NCBI GenBank assembly: GCA_046597185.1
Contig: JBKJLF010000408.1
Coordinates: 1-9,332 of the forward strand
Reading direction: 5' to 3'
Source of the DNA: CAMBDR01 sp046597185
GTDB lineage: Bacteria; Pseudomonadota; Gammaproteobacteria; Burkholderiales; Burkholderiaceae_D
DNA: 9,332 nucleotides
In this document: in pieces, positions 1-6,221 of the stretch
Position numbering within the stretch: the first letter of the stretch is position 1
Layout of the letters: each line of letters opens with the position of its first letter
The notes under the pieces: generated by a model
What the model was told of the DNA's origin: nothing
Databases searched by the model: none
Seen by the model: the letters and a program-made list of their open reading frames with translations, nothing else
Program-made: the position numbers and the translations under genes

Positions 1-1239
1 CACAGGCAAGGGTGGTATCGACATGCTGGGCACTGCGATGTTGCCCGCACTGGTCGGCACGACCAATGCCGCAATATCGCCCCGCTCGGCCAACAAATCT
101 TGCGGCAAGTCTTGCACATCCACGGTTTGGCCCGGTGCCATCACGGTAATCCAATTACACAGATTTTCCAGTTGGCGCACATTGCCCGGCAATTCCAGCG
201 TGCTAATGAATTGCATCGCGCTTTCGCTCATGCGCTTGGCTTCCACCCCCAATTGCTTGCCCGATTGCACCAAAAAGAAACGCACCAAAATGGGGATATC
301 CTCACGCCGCTCCCTCAAAGGGGGCAGCCGCAGGCGTATCACATTGAGGCGGTGAAACAGGTCTTCACGGAACAAGCCATCGCGCACGCGCTGTTCCAGG
401 TTTTGGTGAGTGGCCGTGAGTACCCGCACATTGGCCTTCATTGGCTGGTGGCCGCCGACCCGGTAAAAATGGCCGTCCGATAAAACCCGCAATAAGCGGG
501 TTTGCAAGTCGAAGGGCATGTCGCCAATTTCATCCAAAAACAGGGTACCGCCCTCGGCTTGTTCAAAGCGCCCCCGGCGCGTGGTTTGCGCTCCGGTAAA
601 AGCACCACGCTCATGGCCGAATAGTTCTGATTCCAATAAGTCTTTTGGAATGGCGGCGGTATTGAGTGCAATAAACGGTTGTGCCGCACGTGGGCTGTGT
701 TTGTGCAGGGCGCGCGCCACCAATTCTTTGCCGCTGCCCGATTCGCCCGTGATCAACACCGTCACATTCGATTGCGACAAACGCCCAATGGCGCGAAACA
801 CTTCTTGCATGGCAGGGGCCTGGCCCAAAATTTCGGGCGTGGAGCTGGGCCCTTGCTCGACACTGCTGTCGCGCAAACTCTCATCAAGTGCACGGCGGAT
901 GAGTTCGACGGTTTTATTCAAATCATCGAAGGGTTTGGCCAAATACTCAAAGGCCCCCCCCTGAAATGCCGCCACCGCCGAATCCAGATCGGAAAACGCT
1001 GTCATGATGATCACCGGAACGGCAGGAAATTTATCCTTCATCAATTTTAATAATTCCAGGCCCGAGGCACCCGGCATGCGGATATCGGACACTAGTACTT
1101 GTGGCACATCGGTTTCCAGGGCGCGCATCGCATCGCGCGCACTATTAAAGCTTTGGGTAGGTAAGCTTTCGCGCGCGAGGGCTTTTTCCAACACCCAGCG
1201 GATTGACTCGTCGTCGTCAACAATCCAGATTGGTTTCAT
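1..1239 (-). CDS. ntrC: Nitrogen regulation response regulator NtrC (NR-I), 3' end outside window
   Basis: This is the sigma-54-dependent activator of nitrogen-starvation genes, phosphorylated by NtrB. The visible 413 residues start MKPIWIVDDD. They hold a receiver domain (about 1-120) with acidic residues D8-D10, phospho-acceptor D52 (SDIRMP), T80 and K102. An AAA+ domain follows (about 137-365) with Walker A GESGSGKE (165-172), the sigma-54 contact loop GAFTGA (212-217), Walker B GTLFLDE (231-237) and an arginine-rich segment near 305-313. The C-terminal Fis-type helix-turn-helix must lie beyond base 1, because full-length members have roughly 470-510 residues. The frame stays open to the window edge, so the gene is cut, not broken. 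It follows ntrB by 60 bases. No clear ribosome site precedes the start at 1239. An in-frame ATG at 1260 has GGTGGTG ahead of it and would add seven residues, but the chosen start matches the usual family N-terminus. Confidence 0.95.
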   Translation of the reverse strand, partial: MKPIWIVDDDESIRWVLEKALARESLPTQSFNSARDAMRALETDVPQVLVSDIRMPGASGLELLKLMKDKFPAVPVIIMTAFSDLDSAVAAFQGGAFEYLAKPFDDLNKTVELIRRALDESLRDSSVEQGPSSTPEILGQAPAMQEVFRAIGRLSQSNVTVLITGESGSGKELVARALHKHSPRAAQPFIALNTAAIPKDLLESELFGHERGAFTGAQTTRRGRFEQAEGGTLFLDEIGDMPFDLQTRLLRVLSDGHFYRVGGHQPMKANVRVLTATHQNLEQRVRDGLFREDLFHRLNVIRLRLPPLRERREDIPILVRFFLVQSGKQLGVEAKRMSESAMQFISTLELPGNVRQLENLCNWITVMAPGQTVDVQDLPQDLLAERGDIAALVVPTSAGNIAVPSMSIPPLPV

Positions 1240-1299
1240 AATGAGGTAAGCACTTTGCATGTCAAACACCACCCTTCAAGCTAAATTCCTGGTCTGGCT

Positions 1300-2391
1300 T
1301 TAAGGCAGTGGTATCAAGATTCTGAATTCCGTATATCCCGGCCGACTCTCGCATTCAATCACGCCCAAATGTTGCTGCACGAATGTTTGCGCCAAAGTCA
1401 GCCCCAAACCGCTGCCGCCGTCCCGCCCCGAAACCAGAGGGAAGAAAATGCGGTCACGAATTTCGGGTGGAATACCCGGCCCGTTATCGATGATATGCAA
1501 GTCTAATGCCAGCCTGTAACGCACCTTGGCCAGCGTCACTTGGCGTATCACGCGGGTCTTGAAAATCAGCTCGGCCGTGCCTTGTTCAATTTGTGCACTC
1601 AAGGCCAGGGCTGCATTATGGGCGATATTTAATACGGCTTGAATCAATTGTTCGACATCGCCGCGAAACTCGGGAATCGATAAATCGTAGTCGCGCTTAA
1701 TCGTCAGGCCTTGCGGAAATTCCGCCAAAATCAAACTACGCACCCGTTCAAACACTTCATGAATATTCATTTCCGCCACGATATGCGGACGGCGATGCGG
1801 TGCCAGCAAACGGTCTACCAAGGTTTGCAGACGATCGGCTTCTTTGATAATCACTTGCGTGTATTCGCGCAATTCTTTCAGGTGCCGCTCAGGCAATTCC
1901 AGTTCCAGCAATTGCGCGGCACCGCGAATGCCGCCCAGCGGATTTTTAATTTCATGTGCCAAATTGCGAATCAATTCTTTATTGGCCATGCTTTGATCCA
2001 GCAAACGCTCTTCGCGGTCAAGCTTGAGTTGCTGGATGTTTTCATGCCATTCAATGAGCACCGGAAAGGCTGGATCATCCAGCGCCGTCACCACGCTATG
2101 CACATGCAGCGGTGGGCGGCCAAAGCGTTGCAAGGTCAGGTCTTGCCTTTGGTCGGAGAAAAACTGTTTTGCCGCTTGTTGGCACAAAGTGACCAAGGCG
2201 GCGCTATTGGTGAATAAATGTTCGATCTTATGGCCGTATAAGGCTTTACGGCTACATTCAAGCATGCCTTCTGCTGCTGGATTGGCGTAGTGAATACGCC
2301 CCTCGTGGTCAAGAATCAACACCGCTGAGGCAAGTAAATCCAGCCCAGCCAAGGTGGGCGACGCTGTTTTCATGAAGTCGGCATCTCTCAT
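1300..2391 (-). CDS. ntrB: Nitrogen regulation sensor histidine kinase NtrB (NR-II)
   Basis: This cytoplasmic two-component kinase phosphorylates and dephosphorylates NtrC, normally under control of PII (GlnB) in response to glutamine status. The 363-residue protein has no membrane segments. It has an N-terminal PAS-type sensor (about 15-120, with the PAS-like stretch YANPAAEGML at 35-44) and a dimerisation/phosphoacceptor helix with NLAHEIKNPLGG, where H146 is the likely phosphorylated histidine. The N-box lies near 254-260 (NIAHNA), the G1 box is DNGPGIP (302-308) and the G2 box is GGSGLGL (325-331). Length and motif order are normal for NtrB. The ATG at 2391 directly abuts the stop codon of the upstream DUF4124 gene, so translation may be coupled. 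A second in-frame ATG at 2373 has GAGAG 11 bases ahead and is a realistic alternative start, since family members often begin near that point. ntrC follows after 60 bases. Confidence 0.95.
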   Translation of the reverse strand: MRDADFMKTASPTLAGLDLLASAVLILDHEGRIHYANPAAEGMLECSRKALYGHKIEHLFTNSAALVTLCQQAAKQFFSDQRQDLTLQRFGRPPLHVHSVVTALDDPAFPVLIEWHENIQQLKLDREERLLDQSMANKELIRNLAHEIKNPLGGIRGAAQLLELELPERHLKELREYTQVIIKEADRLQTLVDRLLAPHRRPHIVAEMNIHEVFERVRSLILAEFPQGLTIKRDYDLSIPEFRGDVEQLIQAVLNIAHNAALALSAQIEQGTAELIFKTRVIRQVTLAKVRYRLALDLHIIDNGPGIPPEIRDRIFFPLVSGRDGGSGLGLTLAQTFVQQHLGVIECESRPGYTEFRILIPLP

Positions 2392-2985
2392 TTATCGCAG
2401 GTTGGAAATTTCACGCTTTAAGGCTTCGACGTTCTTCTCGGCGGTGGTAATGTCTTGCGCCATTTTCGAGACCCGCTCAAAATATTTGACGGCGTTACGT
2501 TCATCGCCACGCCGCTCCGGCTCGCCGCCTTTGTATTCTTGCTTCAGGTTGGCCAGCTTGGTTTCTTCGCCTTGCAATTCATCTTGCAAGATTTTTTTGC
2601 GATCACTGTCACGCGCTTTTTGGATGGAAGGGTCTACCTTGGGAAACTCAGAGGGGGTATTGGCCGCACTGGCCGCATTGTTTGGAACAGGGCTGGGTCG
2701 CGCGGCGGGCGCTTTGGGTGCGGGCACCGTGGTCAAACCTAATAATTCAACGCGTTTGCAGCCTTTCACATTGCCGGTATTTTTGTATTCACGCTGACCT
2801 TGCGCGTTAATGCACAAATACACTTCGTCGGACTGTGCATGAGCAGCAGGCAGCACGCCAGCAATAAACAGCGTGGTGCACAATAGACGTGCTGCAAGGC
2901 GTGCAGAAAAACGTGCTACAAGAGCAGCCGCAGGCACAGAGTCAAACTGTTTTGGCGAAAATGGGGTAAATAGTGTGTGCTTCAT
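2392..2985 (-). CDS. Secreted DUF4124-domain protein with C-terminal coiled coil
   Basis: This 197-residue protein has no known biochemical function. Residues 31-50 form a signal-peptide core ending in AHA, so signal peptidase I probably cuts after A50 and the mature protein starts QSDEVY. The n-region is unusually long (about 30 residues), yet no better start codon with a ribosome site is visible downstream, and AGGTGG lies 10 bases before the ATG. Residues 54-82 look like a DUF4124 domain, a short beta-rich module with two cysteines (C58, C76) that could form a disulfide in the periplasm. A Pro/Ala linker (88-112) leads to a charged helical region (about 120-197) that reads as a coiled coil. 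As I know the family, DUF4124 genes recur between glnA and ntrB in Burkholderiales. The stop codon abuts the ntrB start, so it belongs to the ntrBC transcription unit. A role in nitrogen sensing is only guilt by location. Confidence 0.85.
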   Translation of the reverse strand: MKHTLFTPFSPKQFDSVPAAALVARFSARLAARLLCTTLFIAGVLPAAHAQSDEVYLCINAQGQREYKNTGNVKGCKRVELLGLTTVPAPKAPAARPSPVPNNAASAANTPSEFPKVDPSIQKARDSDRKKILQDELQGEETKLANLKQEYKGGEPERRGDERNAVKYFERVSKMAQDITTAEKNVEALKREISNLR

Positions 2986-3018
2986 AAACGTCAGGCCACC
3001 TGAATCAAGATGGTTATC

Positions 3019-3047
3019 AGTTTATGCCAAGATTGGGGACAGGACAA
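3019..3047 (-). promoter_or_regulatory. Candidate sigma-70 promoter for the DUF4124-ntrB-ntrC unit
   Basis: On the minus strand TTGTCC (3047-3042) and TAAACT (3024-3019) are separated by exactly 17 bases, each matching four of six consensus positions. Transcription would start near 3012 and leave a leader of about 27 bases before the DUF4124 start codon. A separate basal promoter for ntrBC downstream of glnA would mirror the enteric glnA-glnLp-ntrBC arrangement. The match is moderate, so this is an inference from sequence. Confidence 0.4.
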
Positions 3048-3105
3048 ACTTTGTAGCAGAATATTTCAATCACAGCCAGCGATACCGCAAATACCGGGGT
3101 GAATA

Positions 3106-3146
3106 TTGGCCCACCCACCCTGCCATGGCAAAAGTTTGTGGGCCAA
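3106..3146 (-). terminator. Hairpin after glnA: terminator or attenuator candidate
   Basis: TTGGCCCAC (3106-3114) and GTGGGCCAA (3138-3146) are perfect 9-bp inverted arms around a 23-base loop. The loop itself contains the 10-bp palindrome TGCCATGGCA (3121-3130). The structure begins eight bases after the glnA stop codon. No run of T follows in the glnA direction, so a classical intrinsic terminator is not shown. Partial termination, mRNA 3'-end protection, or attenuation that lowers readthrough into ntrBC would fit the position. Confidence 0.5.
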
Positions 3147-3154
3147 ATCGCACA

Positions 3155-4570
3155 TTAGCTCGAATAATACATATCAAACTCAACCGGATGCGGGGTCATG
3201 CGCATACGTTGTACGTCTTGCATTTTCAATTCAATGTAAGCATCAATCATGGTGTCGGAGAACACACCGCCGCGTGTCAGGAATTCACGATCTTTATCCA
3301 GTGCTTCCAGTGCTTGTTCCAACGACGAGCACACGGTTGGGATCAATGCATCTTCTTCCGGTGGCAGATGGTACAAATCTTTCGAAGCGGCTTCGCCCGG
3401 ATGGATTTTGTTTTGCACACCATCCAGACCTGCCATTAACAAAGCGGCAAAGCACAGGTAAGGGTTAGCCAGTGGATCAGGGAAACGCGCTTCCACGCGG
3501 CGACCTTTTGGATTAGGCACATGCGGAATACGAATCGATGCCGAACGGTTACGTGCCGAATAAGCCAATTTGACCGGCGCTTCGTAGCCAGGCACCAGAC
3601 GCTTGTACGAATTAGTGCCAGGGTTGGTAATGGCGTTCAGGGCGCGTGCATGTTTGATGATGCCGCCGATGTAGTACAGCGCGAAATCGGACAAACCGGC
3701 ATAGCCGTCGCCAGCGAACAGGTTTTTGCCATCTTTCCATACCGATTGATGCACATGCATGCCGGAACCATTATCGCCCACCATGGGTTTTGGCATGAAT
3801 GTGGCGGTTTTGCCATAGCTGTGCGCCACGTTCCAGACCACATATTTCAGGTTTTGCGTCCAGTCGGCGCGCTCCACCAGGGTTGAGAAACGGGTGCCGA
3901 TTTCATTTTGACCTGCGCCTGCCACTTCATGGTGATGCACTTCAACCGGAATGCCCAGCGATTCCAGCACTTGCGACATTTCCGAACGCATATCCTGGAA
4001 GCTATCAACCGGAGGCACCGGGAAGTAGCCGCCTTTTACGGTGGGGCGATGGCCAGTATTGCCGCCTTCAGTTTGCGCATCGGTACACCATGATGCTTCT
4101 TCGGAATCGATTTTGACAAAACAACCCGACATATCGGATTTCCAGCGAATGCTATCGAAAATAAAGAATTCGGGTTCCGGGCCAAAATAAGCGGTATCGC
4201 CCAGGCCGGACGATTTTAAATAGGCTTCAGCGCGTTTTGCGATCGAGCGTGGATCGCGTTCATAACCCTTGCCATCCGATGGTTCGATCACATCACACTG
4301 CATGAACAGGGTGGTTTCTTCCATGAACGGGTCGATATTCGCGGTATTTGGATCAGGCAATAAAATCATGTCCGAGGCTTCGATACCTTTCCAACCGGCG
4401 ATCGATGAACCATCGAAAGCATGGCCAGACTCAAATTTATCCATATCGAAATGCGAAACGGGAACGGTGACGTGTTGCTCTTTACCACGGGTATCGGCAA
4501 AGCGGAAATCAACAAACTTGACTTCATTGTCCTTCACCATTTTCAAGACGTCTGCGGCGGTCATTGCCAT
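3155..4570 (-). CDS. glnA: Glutamine synthetase type I (GSI-beta)
   Basis: This enzyme makes glutamine from glutamate, ammonia and ATP in the cytoplasm, normally as a dodecamer, and is the main ammonia-assimilation step. The 471-residue length is typical of type I. FDGSSIAGW (52-60) lies in the N-terminal beta-grasp domain. Metal- and substrate-binding motifs follow: EPEFF (132-136), HHHEVAGAGQNEI (212-224), GDNGSGMHVHQS (265-276) and NRSASIRIP (about 342-350). The adenylylation loop is present, with target tyrosine Y400 inside KDLYHLPPEE. This places it in the GSI-beta class whose activity is switched by the GlnE adenylyltransferase, a gene not in this window. AGGAG sits six bases before the ATG, which fixes the start; a second Met at residue 3 is an unlikely alternative. 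It is the first gene of the locus that continues to the DUF4124 gene, ntrB and ntrC. The upstream region carries a sigma-54 promoter and NtrC-box candidates. Confidence 0.98.
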   Translation of the reverse strand: MAMTAADVLKMVKDNEVKFVDFRFADTRGKEQHVTVPVSHFDMDKFESGHAFDGSSIAGWKGIEASDMILLPDPNTANIDPFMEETTLFMQCDVIEPSDGKGYERDPRSIAKRAEAYLKSSGLGDTAYFGPEPEFFIFDSIRWKSDMSGCFVKIDSEEASWCTDAQTEGGNTGHRPTVKGGYFPVPPVDSFQDMRSEMSQVLESLGIPVEVHHHEVAGAGQNEIGTRFSTLVERADWTQNLKYVVWNVAHSYGKTATFMPKPMVGDNGSGMHVHQSVWKDGKNLFAGDGYAGLSDFALYYIGGIIKHARALNAITNPGTNSYKRLVPGYEAPVKLAYSARNRSASIRIPHVPNPKGRRVEARFPDPLANPYLCFAALLMAGLDGVQNKIHPGEAASKDLYHLPPEEDALIPTVCSSLEQALEALDKDREFLTRGGVFSDTMIDAYIELKMQDVQRMRMTPHPVEFDMYYSS

Positions 4571-4700
4571 GCGAATCTCCTAATTGATCAATACGATATA
4601 CGATATTAAGTAAGTGGCCGTGGGCCAAGGCGTCGCACCATCTCCATGCATTTGCACAAAAACAACGGTTGCTAGCCGCCCAAAACTCAGGGAACATGAT

Positions 4701-4716
4701 AGCAGATTCCATGCCA
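4701..4716 (-). promoter_or_regulatory. Sigma-54 promoter candidate for glnA
   Basis: The minus strand reads TGGCAT-GGAAT-CTGCT. Against the sigma-54 consensus TGGCAC-N5-TTGCW it has one mismatch in the -24 element and one in the -12 element. The required GG (4715-4714) and GC (4703-4702) are kept at exactly ten bases' separation. Transcription would start near 4690, about 120 bases before the glnA start codon. Placement between the NtrC boxes and glnA supports the call. Confidence 0.65.
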
Positions 4717-4741
4717 GAGTTTGCAGCACAGCCGGAACAAT

Positions 4742-4758
4742 TGCACCAAGCTGGAGCA
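4742..4758. promoter_or_regulatory. NtrC-binding box candidate 1 (best match)
   Basis: TGCACCA-AGC-TGGAGCA is a 17-bp dyad matching the NtrC site TGCACCA-N3-TGGTGCA at 13 of 14 arm positions, with the only difference in the right arm. Its centre lies near -60 relative to the predicted glnA start at 4690. That is closer than most NtrC enhancers, so it might act as a local modulatory site as well as an activator site. Confidence 0.6.
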
Positions 4759-4846
4759 AGCCTGTCAAATACGGTGAAGAGATGAAAATTTGTGTGATTT
4801 TTACCAAATCATTGCCATGGAGCCATGTTTTATCCTGGAAATGGCA

Positions 4847-4863
4847 ATCACCAACTTGGTGCG
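4847..4863. promoter_or_regulatory. NtrC-binding box candidate 2
   Basis: ATCACCA-ACT-TGGTGCG keeps the 17-bp spacing and matches 11 of 14 arm positions of the NtrC dyad. Its centre lies near -165 from the predicted glnA start. A further half-matching dyad lies 30 bases beyond it, about three helical turns. That spacing is close to the enteric glnA enhancer pair. Confidence 0.45.
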
Positions 4864-4876
4864 TTATTTTTCATAA

Positions 4877-4893
4877 TGCACCATATTGACTCA
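4877..4893. promoter_or_regulatory. NtrC half-site candidate 3
   Basis: The left arm TGCACCA is a perfect NtrC half-site. The right arm TGACTCA matches only four of seven positions. Its centre is 30 bases from candidate 2, which puts both on the same DNA face and could allow cooperative binding. Alone it would be weak evidence. Confidence 0.35.
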
Positions 4894-4915
4894 AAATCAA
4901 AAACAAAGACACTTT

Positions 4916-4932
4916 TGCACCGTTTTTGTGCG
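4916..4932. promoter_or_regulatory. NtrC-binding box candidate 4
   Basis: TGCACCG-TTT-TTGTGCG has the 17-bp dyad layout with 11 of 14 arm matches. It lies about 235 bases upstream of the predicted glnA start and about 58 bases upstream of the -10 element of the divergent rhodanese gene. It could therefore affect either gene. Confidence 0.4.
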
Positions 4933-4989
4933 ATTGCCATTTAGCACGGCACCCAACGCCAGCACGCTGTGGTGGTGCCAACACTGGCA

Positions 4990-4995
4990 TATAAT
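4990..4995 (+). promoter_or_regulatory. Promoter -10 element (TATAAT) of the rhodanese gene
   Basis: A perfect TATAAT lies 24 bases before the start codon, giving a leader of about 18 bases. No good -35 hexamer is seen 16-18 bases upstream (the sequence there is near CTGTGG). The promoter may be weak or need an activator. The -10 box makes it unlikely that translation starts at the in-frame ATG at 4969. Confidence 0.45.
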
Positions 4996-5019
4996 CATTC
5001 TTTATTGACAGGAGCACTT

Positions 5020-5484
5020 ATGAACGAGCCGCAACACATTTTCGCACAAGCGCGCGAGCGGGTGCAAACCGAGCGCTTACCGTATGCCGGTGCGGTAACC
5101 CCGGAAGAGGCGTATGCCTTATTGCAGATGGACCCGCAGATCAAGCTGATTGATGTACGCACCCAGGCCGAGCGCGACTGGGTCGGCAAGGTAGCCATCA
5201 ATGAAAGCCAGCATGGTGCGGTGCAATGGAGCACTTGGCCGGGCGGCGTCATCAATCCCGATTTTTTGGCGCAATTACAACAACAGGGCCAGCCTGATCA
5301 GGTTTTATTGTTTTTATGCCGCTCCGGGGTGCGCTCGCGCCATGCCGCCAAACTGGCCACCGAACATGGCTTCAGCCAATGCTTTGACATCTTGCAAGGT
5401 TTTGAGGGCGATAAAGATGGCAACGGACATCGCAAAATGGTCGGTGGTTGGTGCCATGCGGGTTTGCCCTGGGTGGGGGCCTGA
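5020..5484 (+). CDS. Single-domain rhodanese-like protein
   Basis: Rhodanese domains carry sulfane sulfur, or act as related phosphatase or structural folds. The physiological partner here is unknown. The 154-residue protein has one domain filling most of its length. The CH2A-like strand is IKLIDVRTQAERDW (41-54). The active loop is C100 in CRSGVRS (100-106), preceded by LLFLC. The final segment FEGDKDGNGHR is typical of small bacterial rhodaneses. C100 makes it potentially active as a sulfurtransferase. No signal peptide or membrane helix is visible, so it should be cytoplasmic. I chose the ATG at 5020 because AGGAG (5010-5014) lies five bases ahead. The upstream in-frame ATG at 4969 would lie before the TATAAT promoter element. 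It diverges from glnA and ends 36 bases from the convergent acetyltransferase gene. No clear terminator hairpin lies in that gap. Confidence 0.88.
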   Translation: MNEPQHIFAQARERVQTERLPYAGAVTPEEAYALLQMDPQIKLIDVRTQAERDWVGKVAINESQHGAVQWSTWPGGVINPDFLAQLQQQGQPDQVLLFLCRSGVRSRHAAKLATEHGFSQCFDILQGFEGDKDGNGHRKMVGGWCHAGLPWVGA

Positions 5485-5520
5485 GCCGGGCTGAAATTCA
5501 CTGTCCAATTCCAGACGGCG

Positions 5521-6087
5521 CTATTTCTCCCAATCGCGCCGCAGCAAGCCATAAATATTGGCACTGGTTAGCTCGCCTTTCATCAAACTGTCTTCCCGCA
5601 GCACACCTTCATGAGTAAAGCCCAGTTTCAGCAATAAATGATGCGATGCGAGGTTGCGCACATCCACATGCGCCACCAAGCGGCGCATGCCCAATACCAC
5701 AAAGGCGTAATCGATTAAGGCCTGTATCGCTTCAAAACCATAACCCTTCCCCCAATGCGCCTGGGCCAGCGCATAACCGATTTCTGCCACCTCGTTGTCC
5801 AGCTCAAAACGAAACAATACGCATGAGCCAATCACTTTTTGTGAGTCGTTTGCAACCATCACCATTTGCAAGCCCGTATTGTCGTGCAAACGCGTTACTG
5901 CGCGCTCAAACCAGGCGGTGCTATCAGCAGGAATTTGCCAGGCAACAAAGGGCAGATAGCGGTTAACCGCATCATCCCGATGGACTTCGAACAAATCGGC
6001 AAGATCATCCGCCTGCGGCAGGCGAACCAGGAGGCGCGCCGTTTGAAACCGATGATTGAGTTGGCTCAGGGTAAATTGAAGTGGCAT
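5521..6087 (-). CDS. GNAT-family N-acetyltransferase (RimJ/RimL-like)
   Basis: The protein should transfer an acetyl group from acetyl-CoA to an amine. RimJ/RimL-like members act on protein N-termini or small molecules, and the substrate here is unknown. It has 188 residues. The N-terminal TARLLVRLPQADD (16-28) is the usual first strand of the subfamily. Motif A, the acetyl-CoA pyrophosphate loop, is AHWGKGYGFEA (110-120). Motif B is NLASHHLLLKLGF (145-157), where the LLxKLGF pattern is characteristic. No signal peptide is present. No good ribosome site precedes the ATG, but no better start is seen and the family N-terminus fits. It is divergent from a second GNAT gene and convergent with the rhodanese gene. 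The two acetyltransferases are not obvious copies of each other, so a recent tandem duplication is unlikely. Confidence 0.88.
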   Translation of the reverse strand: MPLQFTLSQLNHRFQTARLLVRLPQADDLADLFEVHRDDAVNRYLPFVAWQIPADSTAWFERAVTRLHDNTGLQMVMVANDSQKVIGSCVLFRFELDNEVAEIGYALAQAHWGKGYGFEAIQALIDYAFVVLGMRRLVAHVDVRNLASHHLLLKLGFTHEGVLREDSLMKGELTSANIYGLLRRDWEK

Positions 6088-6118
6088 AGTTGAATTTGAT
6101 CAAGGATTCGAATGAGCC

Positions 6119-6147
6119 ATGCTGCCGCGAACGGGACTTGCTGTCAA
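6119..6147 (-). promoter_or_regulatory. Sigma-70 promoter candidate for the minus-strand GNAT gene
   Basis: A perfect TTGACA (6147-6142) is followed after 17 bases by CAGCAT (6124-6119), which matches only half of the -10 consensus. Transcription would begin near 6112, about 25 bases before the start codon. It lies back to back with the promoter of the plus-strand GNAT gene, with eight bases between the two -35 elements. Confidence 0.4.
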
Positions 6148-6155
6148 GCATTCAT

Positions 6156-6184
6156 TTCACGCTTTGGTGCAAGTGTGCTACACT
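6156..6184 (+). promoter_or_regulatory. Extended -10 promoter candidate for the plus-strand GNAT gene
   Basis: TTCACG (6156-6161) and TACACT (6179-6184) are 17 bases apart. A TG at 6176-6177 gives an extended -10 element. Transcription would start near 6191, about 31 bases before the ATG at 6222. This rules out the longer frame beginning at 6090 as the translated product from this promoter. Confidence 0.5.
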
Positions 6185-6221
6185 CGCCCATTCTCAACTC
6201 GTCCCACCCCGCCCTGCCATC

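Larger units (their letters stand above)
4571..5019. other. Long regulatory intergenic region between glnA and the rhodanese gene
   Basis: This is the only gene-free stretch longer than 300 bases. It separates divergent genes. From the glnA side it holds the glnA ribosome site, a 10-bp palindrome ATTGATCAAT (4583-4592), a small leader hairpin (TGGCC 4615-4619 with GGCCA 4623-4627), a sigma-54 promoter candidate (4701-4716) and NtrC-like dyads between 4742 and 4932. The part from about 4770 to 4910 is AT-rich, which may help DNA bending between enhancer and promoter. The far end carries GGCACC (4948-4953) and GGTGCC (4974-4979) as inverted arms and the rhodanese promoter -10 element. Small open frames here have no family features and I do not call them genes. 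Confidence 0.8.

Noticed and set aside
23..1050. Plus-strand open frames at the left end
   Set aside because: They are antisense shadows of ntrC, whose frame is open across the whole stretch and carries all family motifs.
1..1239. ntrC as a truncated pseudogene lacking its DNA-binding domain
   Set aside because: The frame is open to the first base of the window, so the missing part is simply outside it.
4614..4889. Small open frames on both strands in the glnA upstream region
   Set aside because: They overlap the regulatory sites, lack ribosome sites and look like chance frames.
4966..4980. Second sigma-54-like site on the minus strand (TGGCAC with GC ten bases further)
   Set aside because: The -12 part reads CAGC in place of TTGC. 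It lies about 400 bases from glnA, behind the NtrC boxes, and overlaps the rhodanese promoter region.
6090..6221. 44-residue N-terminal extension of the plus-strand GNAT
   Set aside because: It has no domain features, and an extended -10 promoter lies inside it.
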